In this document: positions 1 to 7,668 of the stretch, in pieces
Layout: every line of letters starts with the position of its first letter
Numbering within the stretch: the first letter of the stretch is position 1
NCBI GenBank assembly: GCA_038243395.1
Contig: JBBSRC010000021.1
Coordinates: 1 to 47,041, forward strand
Direction: 5' to 3'
DNA from: Gelidibacter sp038243395
Lineage (GTDB): Bacteria > Bacteroidota > Bacteroidia > Flavobacteriales > Flavobacteriaceae
Length of the DNA stretch: 47,041 nt
The notes under the pieces: model-generated
Seen by the model: the letters and a program-made list of their open reading frames with translations, nothing else
Database searches by the model: none
Told to the model about the DNA's origin: nothing
Made by a program: the position numbers and the translations under genes

Positions 1-332
1 AAATGGTTTCCTTCACTTAAAATTTGTGCAGACTATTTGTCGTGTTAATGTTATGGTTAGAAAAGCGGCGCGGACGCAGCATTTAACTTTGCTTGGTAGT
101 TGCATTTAGTAGTGGAGCTCAAGTTAAAAAGTACAGGCATGACTAGCATACCTATGAACGTCGCATCAATTCATTACGTCGTTGATGGAAACCTGAATCG
201 ATTTAGAGAAGACAAATATGAAAATGCTTTTTTGGAAAATCGTGACGTTGCACGTTTGCTGTAATTTAATCAGGTAACACTCCAGCCTTATGGCTAAATC
301 ATTTTGAAACAGTAGTCATCAGAATTTAAATA
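1..332. other. Gene-poor left edge, possible gene remnants
   Basis: No intact gene is visible here. The first 48 bases in frame 1 on the plus strand read KWFPSLKICADYLSC and a stop. This resembles the PSxKxCAD stretch at the start of an AraC-type helix-turn-helix, but the rest of the domain does not follow. A second stop-free plus frame runs from 100 to the TAA at 262-264 and includes MTSIPMNVASIHYVVDGN from an ATG at 139. I do not recognise it. The region may hold decayed genes or the tail of a gene outside the window. Confidence 0.25.
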
Positions 333-704
333 TCAATTATTTTGTAATTTCTTCACATCTTCATTGGCCAAAACCAAATCGTTGATTAACGTGGTCAAAT
401 GAACGGTTGCGTTTGTATTAGCAATTGCATTGGTTTCAATCTGTTCATTAATTGAGGTTAACTGCTCTTCTTTTTCCACATCCGAACGTCGAATCTTAAA
501 ACTTTGAATATCTGCAAGACGATTATTCAAGCTCTGTTTTTGCTTCCTTAACTGATCCAATTTTACGCGATGATTTCTTATGGCATTCTCAATAATACAA
601 ACTTTATGTACTGTAGTTAGGCTATCGAATTGCCTTTTATAATCCGTCTGGGCAACTATTGAGATCGAAAAAAATAGGGTAATTAAAAAAATAAATGGTT
701 TCAT
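333..704 (-). CDS. Small secreted coiled-coil protein, unknown function
   Basis: The product is 123 residues. It starts with a signal peptide (MKPFIFLITLFFSISIVAQ, cleavage likely after about residue 19), so it should be exported to the periplasm. The remainder is rich in K, Q, N and L with heptad-like spacing from about residue 45 to 80 (the KLDQLRKQKQSLNNRLADI region), suggesting a coiled coil. No cysteine lipobox or catalytic motif is visible. It stands alone, facing away from the small plus-strand gene at 907. A perfect minus-strand TAnnTTTG box lies 25 bases upstream. I do not recognise the family. Confidence 0.7.
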   Translation of the reverse strand: MKPFIFLITLFFSISIVAQTDYKRQFDSLTTVHKVCIIENAIRNHRVKLDQLRKQKQSLNNRLADIQSFKIRRSDVEKEEQLTSINEQIETNAIANTNATVHLTTLINDLVLANEDVKKLQNN

Positions 705-728
705 TTTACCTGTGTTTTAAAAACGCTG

Positions 729-736
729 CAAAACTA
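729..736 (-). promoter_or_regulatory. Candidate -7 box for the secreted coiled-coil gene
   Basis: On the minus strand this reads TAGTTTTG, a perfect match to the Bacteroidota -7 consensus TAnnTTTG, about 25 bases upstream of the ATG at 704. No clear -33 TTTG lies at the usual 17-20 base distance, so support is partial. Confidence 0.35.
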
Positions 737-853
737 TACATTTTCCACCTCTTAAAATGTTGTTTCACAGTAAATTTAAACAGGAATTCGAAAAAAATAT
801 CATTCATTAGTTGGTTTTACCTGAAAACCTGGGATTACTGATAAAAATCATGT

Positions 854-881
854 TTTGAGAGATCAATATGCTATAAATTTA
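854..881 (+). promoter_or_regulatory. Candidate promoter for the small membrane protein
   Basis: TTTG at 854-857 is followed after 16 bases by TAAATTTA at 874-881, a seven-of-eight match to TAnnTTTG. The ATG of the downstream small gene lies 25 bases further on. Spacing is slightly short for the Flavobacterium type of promoter. Confidence 0.35.
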
Positions 882-906
882 CTTTTAAATATCAAAACAA
901 ATAAAC

Positions 907-1056
907 ATGTACCAACCTTTACTTTTAGATGCGAAATGGAATAACGGCGTCATAATGATTGTCATTTTTGCTGTCGTTTGTATTGCACTTGTAGGCATAG
1001 TCGTTAATTTCATGATGAGTGATAAAAAGAAAAATGATTCAGAAACTTCTGAATAA
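907..1056 (+). CDS. Small single-pass membrane protein (49 aa)
   Basis: This short gene encodes 49 residues beginning MYQPLLLDAKWNNGV. Residues 14-36 form one strongly hydrophobic segment (VIMIVIFAVVCIALVGIVV), followed by a charged tail with DKKKN. This predicts a single-span inner membrane protein with the charged tail in the cytoplasm. Gene status is supported by its isolated position, a candidate promoter just upstream and an intrinsic terminator about 70 bases downstream. The function is unknown. Small membrane proteins of this kind often attach to larger envelope complexes, but nothing here shows which. Confidence 0.6.
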   Translation: MYQPLLLDAKWNNGVIMIVIFAVVCIALVGIVVNFMMSDKKKNDSETSE

Positions 1057-1128
1057 ATCATTTTGTCGATGATTTTAAACTTTGTTAACTTACTGATGGC
1101 TAATGACTAAAAATGAATTGTAGAAATA

Positions 1129-1172
1129 CTGATTTGAATAGTACTTTATATTTTATCAAATCAGCTTTTTTT
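1129..1172 (+). terminator. Intrinsic terminator after the small membrane protein
   Basis: CTGATTTGA at 1129-1137 pairs with TCAAATCAG at 1156-1164 and is followed by seven T residues at 1166-1172. The loop is long (18 bases), but the order of stem then T-tract fits a plus-strand Rho-independent terminator. Confidence 0.55.
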
Positions 1173-1242
1173 GCCCCCTTTTCTAAATTGAGCATTTGAA
1201 ATATCAATTAGTAAATTAAATTTACTGAAACTTGACCAAATT

Positions 1243-1277
1243 AAAAAGGGATTGAAAACAAGTCTCAATCCCTTTTT
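1243..1277 (-). terminator. Terminator of the PepSY-like gene
   Basis: AAAAAGGGATTGA at 1243-1255 pairs perfectly with TCAATCCCTTTTT at 1265-1277. The A/T flanks make it able to act in both directions. It sits 24 bases after the stop codon of the minus-strand PepSY-like gene and also insulates it from the convergent small gene. Confidence 0.8.
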
Positions 1278-1300
1278 ATAAGAAAACAATTGTCAAATGA

Positions 1301-1741
1301 TTAATCTTCTTTATCAACTATTATTTTACCGGATGCATCTAGAATAAGCTTTCGCTCCATAGTCCATCCTTTTTCAATTTCGACTTCATAAGTTTTGCTG
1401 CCATTTTCTTCAATGACTTCAACAGAATCAATCTTATAATCAGGATATTTCGTCTTAACGGCAGAGGCTACGACTGAGGGTAAGTCTTTTTCTGAAATTT
1501 CTATCTTTGATTTCAAAACTTTTCCTTGAGCATCATAATACACGTCGTGATCCATTTTGTTAATTTCAAATTCAACCTTAAAATGGTCGCCTTTCTTTTC
1601 CCATTCGACGTCCGTAACCTTGGCATACGAATCATTGAAAGTGGTTTTTAAATGCGTTGGCACTTCTTCCATTTTTAGATCCTGTGCACTCACAGTTGCA
1701 GTTGCAACTAAAAATAATGCTGCTAATTTTAAATTTCTCAT
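1301..1741 (-). CDS. Secreted PepSY-like (DUF2874-type) protein
   Basis: The product is 146 residues with a signal peptide ending near TVSAQ (residue 19). The mature part carries two related halves of about 60 residues. Each has a helix (VPTHLKTTFNDSYAKV, then LPSVVASAVKTKYPDY), a strand such as DVEWEKKGDHFKVEFEI or VEVIEENGSKTYEVEIE, and a final turn (YYDAQGKVL, LDASGKIIV). This is the layout of the PepSY-like family common in Bacteroidota, which acts in the periplasm with an unknown ligand. It diverges from a response regulator/histidine kinase pair, so it may be a target of that system or may influence its sensor. Confidence 0.8.
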   Translation of the reverse strand: MRNLKLAALFLVATATVSAQDLKMEEVPTHLKTTFNDSYAKVTDVEWEKKGDHFKVEFEINKMDHDVYYDAQGKVLKSKIEISEKDLPSVVASAVKTKYPDYKIDSVEVIEENGSKTYEVEIEKGWTMERKLILDASGKIIVDKED

Positions 1742-1933
1742 GGTTTAATATTTTAAGTTTAAACAAAGAACGCATTGAAAACTGGAATAAATTAGGAATC
1801 AATGCGAATCCGTATTTAAACACTCCAAAGTTTGTGGTTCTTCATTCTGTTTATCAATGATCTTTTCTTTATTTTTAGATTCATTCCTAAAAGATTCTAG
1901 AATTGTATAATAGTATTGCTAAAATCGAAACCC

Positions 1934-2608
1934 ATGAAATTGCTCATTATTGAAGACGAACCAGAAATGTTGGAAAATATGGTGCAAACTTTAGAGCGTG
2001 AACATTATATTGTAGAAACAGCATCAGATTACCAATCAGCGCTCGATAAAATAGGAGTTTATAATTACGACTGTATTCTATTGGACATTACTTTACCAGA
2101 TGGCAATGGTCTTGATCTTTTAAAAGAGCTGAAAATGGCAGGAAAGAATGAGGGCGTCATAATCATTTCTGCTAAAGACTCTCTCGAAGACAGATTACAA
2201 GGACTTAATTTTGGTGCTGATGATTATTTGCCGAAACCATTTCACATGGCCGAACTTCATGCACGGGTCAAGGCCGTTTTAAGACGTCGGCATTTTGAAG
2301 GCAACCACTATATTCTTTTAGGCAACGTTGCTATTTACCCTGAAAACAGACAAGTGCTCATCGATGAAAACGAAATTGTCCTTAACCGAAAGGAATACGA
2401 TATACTGATGTATCTCATTACAAACAAAACGCGATTGGTTACAAAATCCGCATTGGCCGAACACGTTTGGGGAGATCATATTGACCAGTCTGACAGTTTT
2501 GATTTTATTTATTCTCAAATCAAAAATCTTCGAAAAAAACTTGAAAATGCCAGCATTACTATTGAAGCTATTTACGGAGTAGGCTATAAACTGGAGGTCA
2601 TCAAATGA
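1934..2608 (+). CDS. OmpR-family response regulator
   Basis: The product is a 224-residue two-component regulator. The N-terminal receiver has the acidic pocket (IIEDEP, residues 5-10), the phosphoacceptor Asp51 in CILLDITLPDG, and the conserved lysine in DDYLPKPF. The C-terminal winged helix (about 130-224) carries LNRKEYDILMYL and ends IYGVGYKLE, typical of OmpR/PhoB DNA-binding domains. I chose the ATG at 1934 rather than an upstream TTG at 1916, because the receiver fold begins directly with MKLLIIEDE. The stop overlaps the start of the histidine kinase by four bases (ATGA), so the two are translationally coupled. It should bind promoters, possibly the divergent PepSY-like gene. Confidence 0.93.
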   Translation: MKLLIIEDEPEMLENMVQTLEREHYIVETASDYQSALDKIGVYNYDCILLDITLPDGNGLDLLKELKMAGKNEGVIIISAKDSLEDRLQGLNFGADDYLPKPFHMAELHARVKAVLRRRHFEGNHYILLGNVAIYPENRQVLIDENEIVLNRKEYDILMYLITNKTRLVTKSALAEHVWGDHIDQSDSFDFIYSQIKNLRKKLENASITIEAIYGVGYKLEVIK

Positions 2609-3879
2609 AGTTACTCAACCACACCTCAAAATACCTGGCCATAATTTTATTACCGCTCATTACCATTTGGGCAGTCGTTTTCTATTATGCCATGTTGGAT
2701 GAAATTTACGACAGTCTTGATGATGGTTTGGAGAATCAAAAGATATTGCTTTTGGAAAGACTACCACATAACCCACAAATTCTCAACCATAACGATCTTG
2801 AACTATGGAATCACGAAATTACCCCAATTACTAAACTTCAATTTGACAGCTTTGAAGAGCGTTATGCTGACACTTTGATGTTCATGCTGAATGAACAAGA
2901 TTTCGAACCAGTTCGCATATTGGAAAGTAAAATGATGTACAACGACAACTATTACAAGGTAAAGTTTATTACCTCAATGGTTGAGGAGGACGATTTGATT
3001 GCCGATTTAATAACCTATTTGATCGTGCTGTATGCTCTGTTAATGATTACCATTGTCATTTTGAACAATCTCATGTTGAAAAAAATATGGAAGCCGTTTT
3101 ATAGTCTCATTGAACAATTTCGGAATTTCAGGATTGAGAAAGACGAACATATACAGACTATGGACACTTCCATAGAAGAATTTCAACTGCTTAACACTTC
3201 GGTTAAGACACTCATGGCACAAAGTAGAGCGCGATACTTAGAACAGCAACATTTTATTGAAAATGCTGCCCATGAACTACAAACGCCATTGGCGATAAGT
3301 ATTAATAAACTGGAATTATTTTTTGAAAATACAAAGTTGTCAGAGGATGAAGTCAAAACGATGACTTCAATTATGGATAATCTCGGACGATTGACCAGGT
3401 TGAATAAATCCCTACTCCTACTTTCAAAAATTGAAAATAGGCAGTTTACCGATGAAGAAGATATTGATTTTAAACCTTTACTCGAAAATGTAATTACGGA
3501 TTTTGACGATCTGGCAGCGCATAAAAATTTAAAGCTTCATTTAAATGCGACAGGAAGTTTAAAATTTCGAATGAATAAAGATCTCGCAGTTATCCTATTA
3601 ACGAATTTGATTAAGAATGCCATTATACACGGACAGCAGAATAATACAGTGACCATTGAATTAAAAAATAAACTGATTGTAATCAGCAATTTTGGCCTCG
3701 CCGGAGGGCTGGATCCTACTTCACTTTTTTCAAGGTTCAAAAAAATTAGCACTGACAAAAAATCTACTGGAATTGGCCTCGCCATCGCTAAAGCCATATC
3801 AGATAAGTATGAAATAGATTTAATTTATTCCTATACCACTAAGCATAATTTCAGTCTGCTATTTCCTGCCAGGGGTTAA
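2605..3879 (+). CDS. Sensor histidine kinase
   Basis: The product is a 424-residue membrane kinase paired with the preceding regulator. A first membrane span lies at about 10-30 and a second at about 135-158, enclosing a periplasmic sensor segment of roughly 100 residues. The DHp helix has AAHELQTPLAISINKLELF with phosphoacceptor His223. The ATPase domain has an N box (LLTNLIKNAIIHG) and a G2-like STGIGLAIAKAI. The DxGxG box is replaced by ISNFGLAGGLDP, as in a subgroup of Bacteroidota kinases. The signal sensed is not evident. The neighbouring PepSY-like secreted protein is a candidate partner by position only. Confidence 0.92.
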   Translation: MKLLNHTSKYLAIILLPLITIWAVVFYYAMLDEIYDSLDDGLENQKILLLERLPHNPQILNHNDLELWNHEITPITKLQFDSFEERYADTLMFMLNEQDFEPVRILESKMMYNDNYYKVKFITSMVEEDDLIADLITYLIVLYALLMITIVILNNLMLKKIWKPFYSLIEQFRNFRIEKDEHIQTMDTSIEEFQLLNTSVKTLMAQSRARYLEQQHFIENAAHELQTPLAISINKLELFFENTKLSEDEVKTMTSIMDNLGRLTRLNKSLLLLSKIENRQFTDEEDIDFKPLLENVITDFDDLAAHKNLKLHLNATGSLKFRMNKDLAVILLTNLIKNAIIHGQQNNTVTIELKNKLIVISNFGLAGGLDPTSLFSRFKKISTDKKSTGIGLAIAKAISDKYEIDLIYSYTTKHNFSLLFPARG

Positions 3880-3965
3880 AGTTCTATTAACAAACTCTCA
3901 TTTCGCTGTTATTCCTAATTGTTTTCAGTTTTATCATAGACCTTTGAATTTAGAAAAGTAATAAA

Positions 3966-4835
3966 ATGAAAAAATCAAATATATTCGTAGGCCTATTTAC
4001 ATTAATATTAATAGCTATAGGCGTCATAGGATTTTCAAAAGTCAGTTCTGCCAATGCAGAAATCACTAAAGGCATTGACAATTATACGATTTCTGAAAGT
4101 TGGGATTTGCCTACTGAATTAAATGAAATAAGCGGTATGGTTTGGGTTGACCATCACACGTTGGCTTGCGTTCAAGATGAAAACGGAATGATTTACATTT
4201 ATGATCTCGACGAAAAATCTATTGTGGATCAAATTCCATTTGCCGGCAATGGCGACTATGAAGGCATTGCACGTAAAAACGAGGACATCTACGTTATCCA
4301 AAGCGATGGACTACTTTATGAGATAAAAGATTGGAGAGCAACCAATAAAGTCGTCAGTTCCTATCAAACAGATTTCACTTCTTCCAATAATATGGAATCA
4401 CTTGCCTATTCTGCTAAGGATAATGTATTGTTAACGGCTCCCAAAGATAAAGATCTAGAAGACGATTATAAAGGTATTTATAAAATTTCGATGACGTCAA
4501 AAAGTGCCGATATCAAATCCCCAGCTTATAAAATCGACATGAACGCCGAGGCTTTAAAAGACTATCGCAGCAAGAAACTACACAAGACTTTCAATCCGTC
4601 AGAAATTGCAGTGCATCCTATAAACAATGATATTTATATCTTGGAAGGAAAAAATCCAAAATTAATGATTCTAAATTCTGAAGGTGAACTAAAAACAGTG
4701 TATAAACTCGACGAAATTAACTTCCCTCAGCCTGAAGGTATGACTTTTAGTGAAGATGGGAATCTTTATATTTCAAACGAGGCTGTCGACGGTTCTGCAA
4801 CAATTCATCTCGTAGAATTGAAGAGAAATTTTTAA
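3966..4835 (+). CDS. SdiA-regulated-family beta-propeller protein
   Basis: The product is 289 residues with an N-terminal hydrophobic segment (residues 7-25, VGLFTLILIAIGVIGFSKV) that acts as signal or anchor. The rest resembles the SdiA-regulated family, a propeller-type fold: ELNEISGMVW, YDLDEKSIVDQI, GDYEGIARKNEDIYVIQSDG, FNPSEIAVHP and PQPEGMTFSEDGNLYISNEA. The repeated 'EGxA' and 'PEGMTF..DG.LYISNE' blades are also seen in phytase-like propellers. It probably sits in the periplasm. The molecular role is unknown. It lies 86 bases after the two-component operon on the same strand and could be co-regulated. Confidence 0.8.
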   Translation: MKKSNIFVGLFTLILIAIGVIGFSKVSSANAEITKGIDNYTISESWDLPTELNEISGMVWVDHHTLACVQDENGMIYIYDLDEKSIVDQIPFAGNGDYEGIARKNEDIYVIQSDGLLYEIKDWRATNKVVSSYQTDFTSSNNMESLAYSAKDNVLLTAPKDKDLEDDYKGIYKISMTSKSADIKSPAYKIDMNAEALKDYRSKKLHKTFNPSEIAVHPINNDIYILEGKNPKLMILNSEGELKTVYKLDEINFPQPEGMTFSEDGNLYISNEAVDGSATIHLVELKRNF

Positions 4836-4890
4836 ATTATGATCTTTTGTTTGTTTCAACAATCCAAATATATTCACTAATCCACAAAAA

Positions 4891-5250
4891 TCATTCTACC
4901 ATCTTTAACGGCTGGATTTCAGTTTTTAATTTTTTATAGAGTCGGTATTGCATCCTGGTTAAAATATCGTTCATCGCTAAGGATTCTTGAGCTTGCATCT
5001 CTACCAATGCGTCTAACTCCGCGCGACCCTGTTTATCTCGTTTTATATCCTTAGCCAAAACTAGATAATGTGCTACTTTATTTTTAAATAATGGAATCTG
5101 AATGCCAGTTAAAGCTAAATGGCTACTATATTCTTTCGTTATTCTATCGGCTTCCATTTTTATATTCGGGTCAGAAATGCTTACTCCCGGTACTTGAGCA
5201 ATTATTGTGGTGGAAAACAGCAAAATAATACAAGTGATTAAAGTTTTCAT
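4891..5250 (-). CDS. Small secreted protein, unknown function
   Basis: The product is 119 residues with a clear signal peptide (MKTLITCIILLFSTTIIAQ). The mature part is mostly helical and charged, with the stretches IKMEADRITKEYSSHLAL and MQAQESLAMNDILTRMQYR. It lacks a lipobox, so it should be soluble in the periplasm. The length and helical character are like small stress-related periplasmic proteins, but I cannot assign a family. It is convergent with the SdiA-regulated-type gene and divergent from the YtxH-like gene, with 330 bases between the latter two. Confidence 0.7.
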   Translation of the reverse strand: MKTLITCIILLFSTTIIAQVPGVSISDPNIKMEADRITKEYSSHLALTGIQIPLFKNKVAHYLVLAKDIKRDKQGRAELDALVEMQAQESLAMNDILTRMQYRLYKKLKTEIQPLKMVE

Positions 5251-5580
5251 AATATATGTTTTCCTTTAAATTAATATTTTAATACATGCGTGTCAATTAA
5301 TTTATGATTATTTAACATTTGATAATAATGTAATATTTTATTATTGTCAAGGTTTATCTGCTTTTCAAAATTAAGATTTCAGTTTCTTTATGAATGCACT
5401 ATATTGTTAATGATTATTGAGTTAATATTATGCTCGCACTATTAATTCAAAAATCATCAAATGAGTTCAATGTTATTAAAATTATCATAAAAGGATATTA
5501 AATTTATCATAATTGGTCTTTAAACCTTTCAATCGGGTGTAAAATCTGTTATCTTTAATAAATCAAAAAATCCAAACAAA
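5251..5580. promoter_or_regulatory. AT-rich divergent intergenic region
   Basis: No gene is visible in this 330-base stretch between divergent genes. Its only notable element is a direct repeat of TTATCATAA at 5482-5490 and 5504-5512, spaced 22 bases centre to centre, that is about two DNA turns. It lies roughly 70-100 bases upstream of the YtxH-like ATG and could be a paired operator. A TATCTTTA box at about 5550 is a near match to the -7 consensus. Confidence 0.3.
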
Positions 5581-5883
5581 ATGAAAAAACAACAAGGAAA
5601 AGGTCTTTTAGCCTTATTAGGAATTGGAGCTGGGGTTTATGCCTGGTGGAAATATAAAAACATGTCTCCTGAAAAAAAGGAAGAACTTCATGCAAAAGCT
5701 AATGAGGTAGGCAAAAAAGTTAAAGACACCTATAATGATGTTGAGTCAACAGTTAAATCGAAATACAATGATGTTGAGTCAACAGTTAAGTCTAAATATG
5801 ACGAACTTAAGAATAGCACTGAAAAGGAAGTCGAAAAAATGAAGAATACCGCTCAAACGGAAGTGAACGACCTCAAAAATTAA
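5581..5883 (+). CDS. YtxH-like small stress protein
   Basis: The product is 100 residues. An N-terminal hydrophobic, glycine-rich segment (GLLALLGIGAGVYAWWKY, residues 8-25) is followed by a long, highly charged amphipathic helix full of K and E. This is the layout of YtxH/general-stress type proteins, which are membrane-attached with the helix in the cytoplasm. Residues 51-61 and 62-72 are an 11-residue tandem repeat (YNDVESTVKSK twice), encoded by two near-identical 33-base units. The period of 11 fits a LEA/apolipoprotein-like helix. The gene is single and closes with a strong terminator. Confidence 0.75.
   Translation: MKKQQGKGLLALLGIGAGVYAWWKYKNMSPEKKEELHAKANEVGKKVKDTYNDVESTVKSKYNDVESTVKSKYDELKNSTEKEVEKMKNTAQTEVNDLKN
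5731..5796 (+). repeat. Two tandem 33-bp units inside the YtxH-like gene
   Basis: Units 5731-5763 and 5764-5796 differ at only a few bases and both encode YNDVESTVKSK. They keep the reading frame and the 11-residue helical period, so copy number could change without breaking the protein. Confidence 0.85.
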
Positions 5884-5900
5884 AATTCAGCAAGAACAAA

Positions 5901-5929
5901 AAAAATCCCGCAATTCGCGGGATTTTTTT
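5901..5929. terminator. Strong bidirectional terminator
   Basis: AAATCCCGC at 5903-5911 and GCGGGATTT at 5917-5925 form a perfect GC-rich stem with a five-base loop, flanked by A- and T-tracts. It ends the YtxH-like gene on the plus strand and the dioxygenase-like pseudogene on the minus strand. Confidence 0.9.
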
Positions 5930-5943
5930 GTATAGTGAAATTT

Positions 5944-6558
5944 CTATTTTTTTGCCAATACAGAATTATTGAGAACAATATTCTTCGTCGCGACCATAAT
6001 CGTTCCTTCCATTTTAGGTTTCAGAATATTATCGACATCAATTTTAACTAATCTTTTACGACAGAATTCTGTAAGACGGGGATCATTGTCAAAAATAAAC
6101 CTATTTGAAGTGTACTCAGTTTGATTGGGTTCTTTTATAGTCAAATTAATAGCTTTTAAATCTCTACTAAGTCGGTCAGCACCGGGGTATAAAAGTATAA
6201 AATGTATATTGACCGTTAGCATTTGTTTTTACCCATCCTCTGTGATGCACATAACGCTTTTTCAAATGAGTCATGACCACATAATTCCCATTGTCATCAG
6301 GTTGATTGATAAAAAGAATTACATCCTTCGCCGGACTTATTCCGTCACTTAAAAAGACGGTTCCGGTAATTTTTAATGGGGTTTCTTTTAATGCGAAGTC
6401 TGGAATGGAATCTATATTTTTTAATTCATGCGTATAATCATATACGGCATGACGTTTTTGTAATTGGCTGGTAGTTTTTCATAAGATTCTTGAGCGTTTA
6501 ACGTGCAAAAGTTTCCTAAAAAAAACGAAAACAAAAGAAGGTAAACTAATTTTTTCAT
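5944..6558 (-). pseudogene. Intradiol-dioxygenase-like protein, two frameshifts
   Basis: The reading begins at the ATG at 6558 with a signal peptide (MKKLVYLLLFSFFLGNFC...NAQ) and stops at 6421. A second frame continues from about 6436 with VYDYTHELKNIDSIPDF, LKITGTVFLSDGISPAKDV and HHRGWVKTNANGQYTFYTFIP. At a run of four G (6184-6187) the frame changes again and continues PGADRLSRDLKAINLTIKEP and FIFDNDPRL to 5944. Together these give the order of an intradiol ring-cleavage dioxygenase fold (RGWVKT.NGQYTF.T..PG). The usual metal-ligand Tyr after PG and the HIH pair are replaced (ADRL, KAIN), so the enzyme was probably inactive even before the frameshifts. Sequencing error is possible but would not restore the ligands. 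Confidence 0.7.
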
Positions 6559-6582
6559 GGGAAAAACAATTATTAATTCACT

Positions 6583-6590
6583 CAAAATTA
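6583..6590 (-). promoter_or_regulatory. Possible -7 box of the pseudogene
   Basis: Minus-strand TAATTTTG matches TAnnTTTG exactly, about 25 bases upstream of the pseudogene's ATG. No matching -33 element at normal spacing is seen. It may be a relic promoter. Confidence 0.3.
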
Positions 6591-6699
6591 AATGATTGCC
6601 ATCCATCACGAACAAAAAAATATTTGAAAGCTTGAATTAAACGATAAAGAGTAAGTTGAATATACCAACTTCAGTTTTCAACGACAAAAGGATTGCAGA

Positions 6700-7638
6700 T
6701 TAAGAGAATTTGATGGTGTTGAGGTCTACATTTCCACCAGAAAGGATAATGCCAACTTTTTTATCCTTAAAAGAGTCCTTTTCTTTTAATACGGCTGCAA
6801 AAGCCACAGCACTGGAAGGCTCCACCACAATCTTCAGACGTTCCCATAATAATTTCATCGCTTTAAGGATCTCTTGCTCTTCCACACATATAATAAGATC
6901 GACAAATTTCTGAAGGATTGGAAAATTGATGTCGCCCAATTGTGTCCGTAATCCGTCGGCCATTGTTTCTGCGGAAGCATTGCTTTCTATCTGACCACTC
7001 TGCAACGATCGAAAAGCATCGTCGGCTGTTTGAGGTTCGCCACCGATAACCACGCATTGATTCCCAAAATAATGCGCTGCTAAAGCAGTACCTGCCAATA
7101 ATCCGCCTCCACCTACAGGACTGATTAAAAAATTTAAATCCGGATGCACGTCAAGAAGTTCCATGGCCGCAGTAGCATTGCCCAAAATAACATCTAAATC
7201 ATTAGATGGATGGATGAAAGTCGCTCCTTTGTCCGCCACAATTTGTTGAGCAGCAAATTGCCGTGCTTTGATATTGGGTTCACAATCGGTAATGATGCCA
7301 CCATAATCTAAAACCGCTCCTTTCTTAACCGACGGCGCATTATTGGGCATCACAATATAGGCGCTTACACCCAGGTTTCTTGCCGCCAAGGATAACGCTT
7401 GGGCAAAATTACCCGAGGAATGCGTAACTACACCGCGATCCTGCTGTTCCTTTGTAAGTTGCATGATGGCATTGGTCGCACCACGCATTTTAAAGGCTCC
7501 CATTTTTTGGAAATTTTCGCATTTAAAAAACAGTTTTGCTCCTGAAAGCTCGTCTAATAATGTAGATGTGAAAATAGGAGTATTATGGACGAAGGGGGAA
7601 ATACGTCGTCTGGTTTCTAAAAGCGATTGTTTGTCCAT
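6700..7638 (-). CDS. PLP-dependent threonine/serine dehydratase or racemase
   Basis: The product is a 312-residue fold-type II PLP enzyme. Lys50 in QKMGAFKMRGATNAI is the Schiff-base lysine. HSSGNFAQAL is the substrate-loop motif (usually SSGNHAQ), GGGGLLAG binds the phosphate, and the C-terminal ILSGGNVD is typical of the family. It lacks the C-terminal ACT-like regulatory domain of biosynthetic IlvA, so it resembles catabolic threonine/serine dehydratases or serine racemases. The reaction would be deamination of L-Thr or L-Ser to a 2-oxoacid, or racemisation; sequence alone cannot separate these. It is cytosolic and follows the DMT exporter on the same strand with 30 bases between. Confidence 0.88.
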   Translation of the reverse strand: MDKQSLLETRRRISPFVHNTPIFTSTLLDELSGAKLFFKCENFQKMGAFKMRGATNAIMQLTKEQQDRGVVTHSSGNFAQALSLAARNLGVSAYIVMPNNAPSVKKGAVLDYGGIITDCEPNIKARQFAAQQIVADKGATFIHPSNDLDVILGNATAAMELLDVHPDLNFLISPVGGGGLLAGTALAAHYFGNQCVVIGGEPQTADDAFRSLQSGQIESNASAETMADGLRTQLGDINFPILQKFVDLIICVEEQEILKAMKLLWERLKIVVEPSSAVAFAAVLKEKDSFKDKKVGIILSGGNVDLNTIKFS

Positions 7639-7668
7639 ATCAAATTAAAACCTAAAGATATTTAAAAT

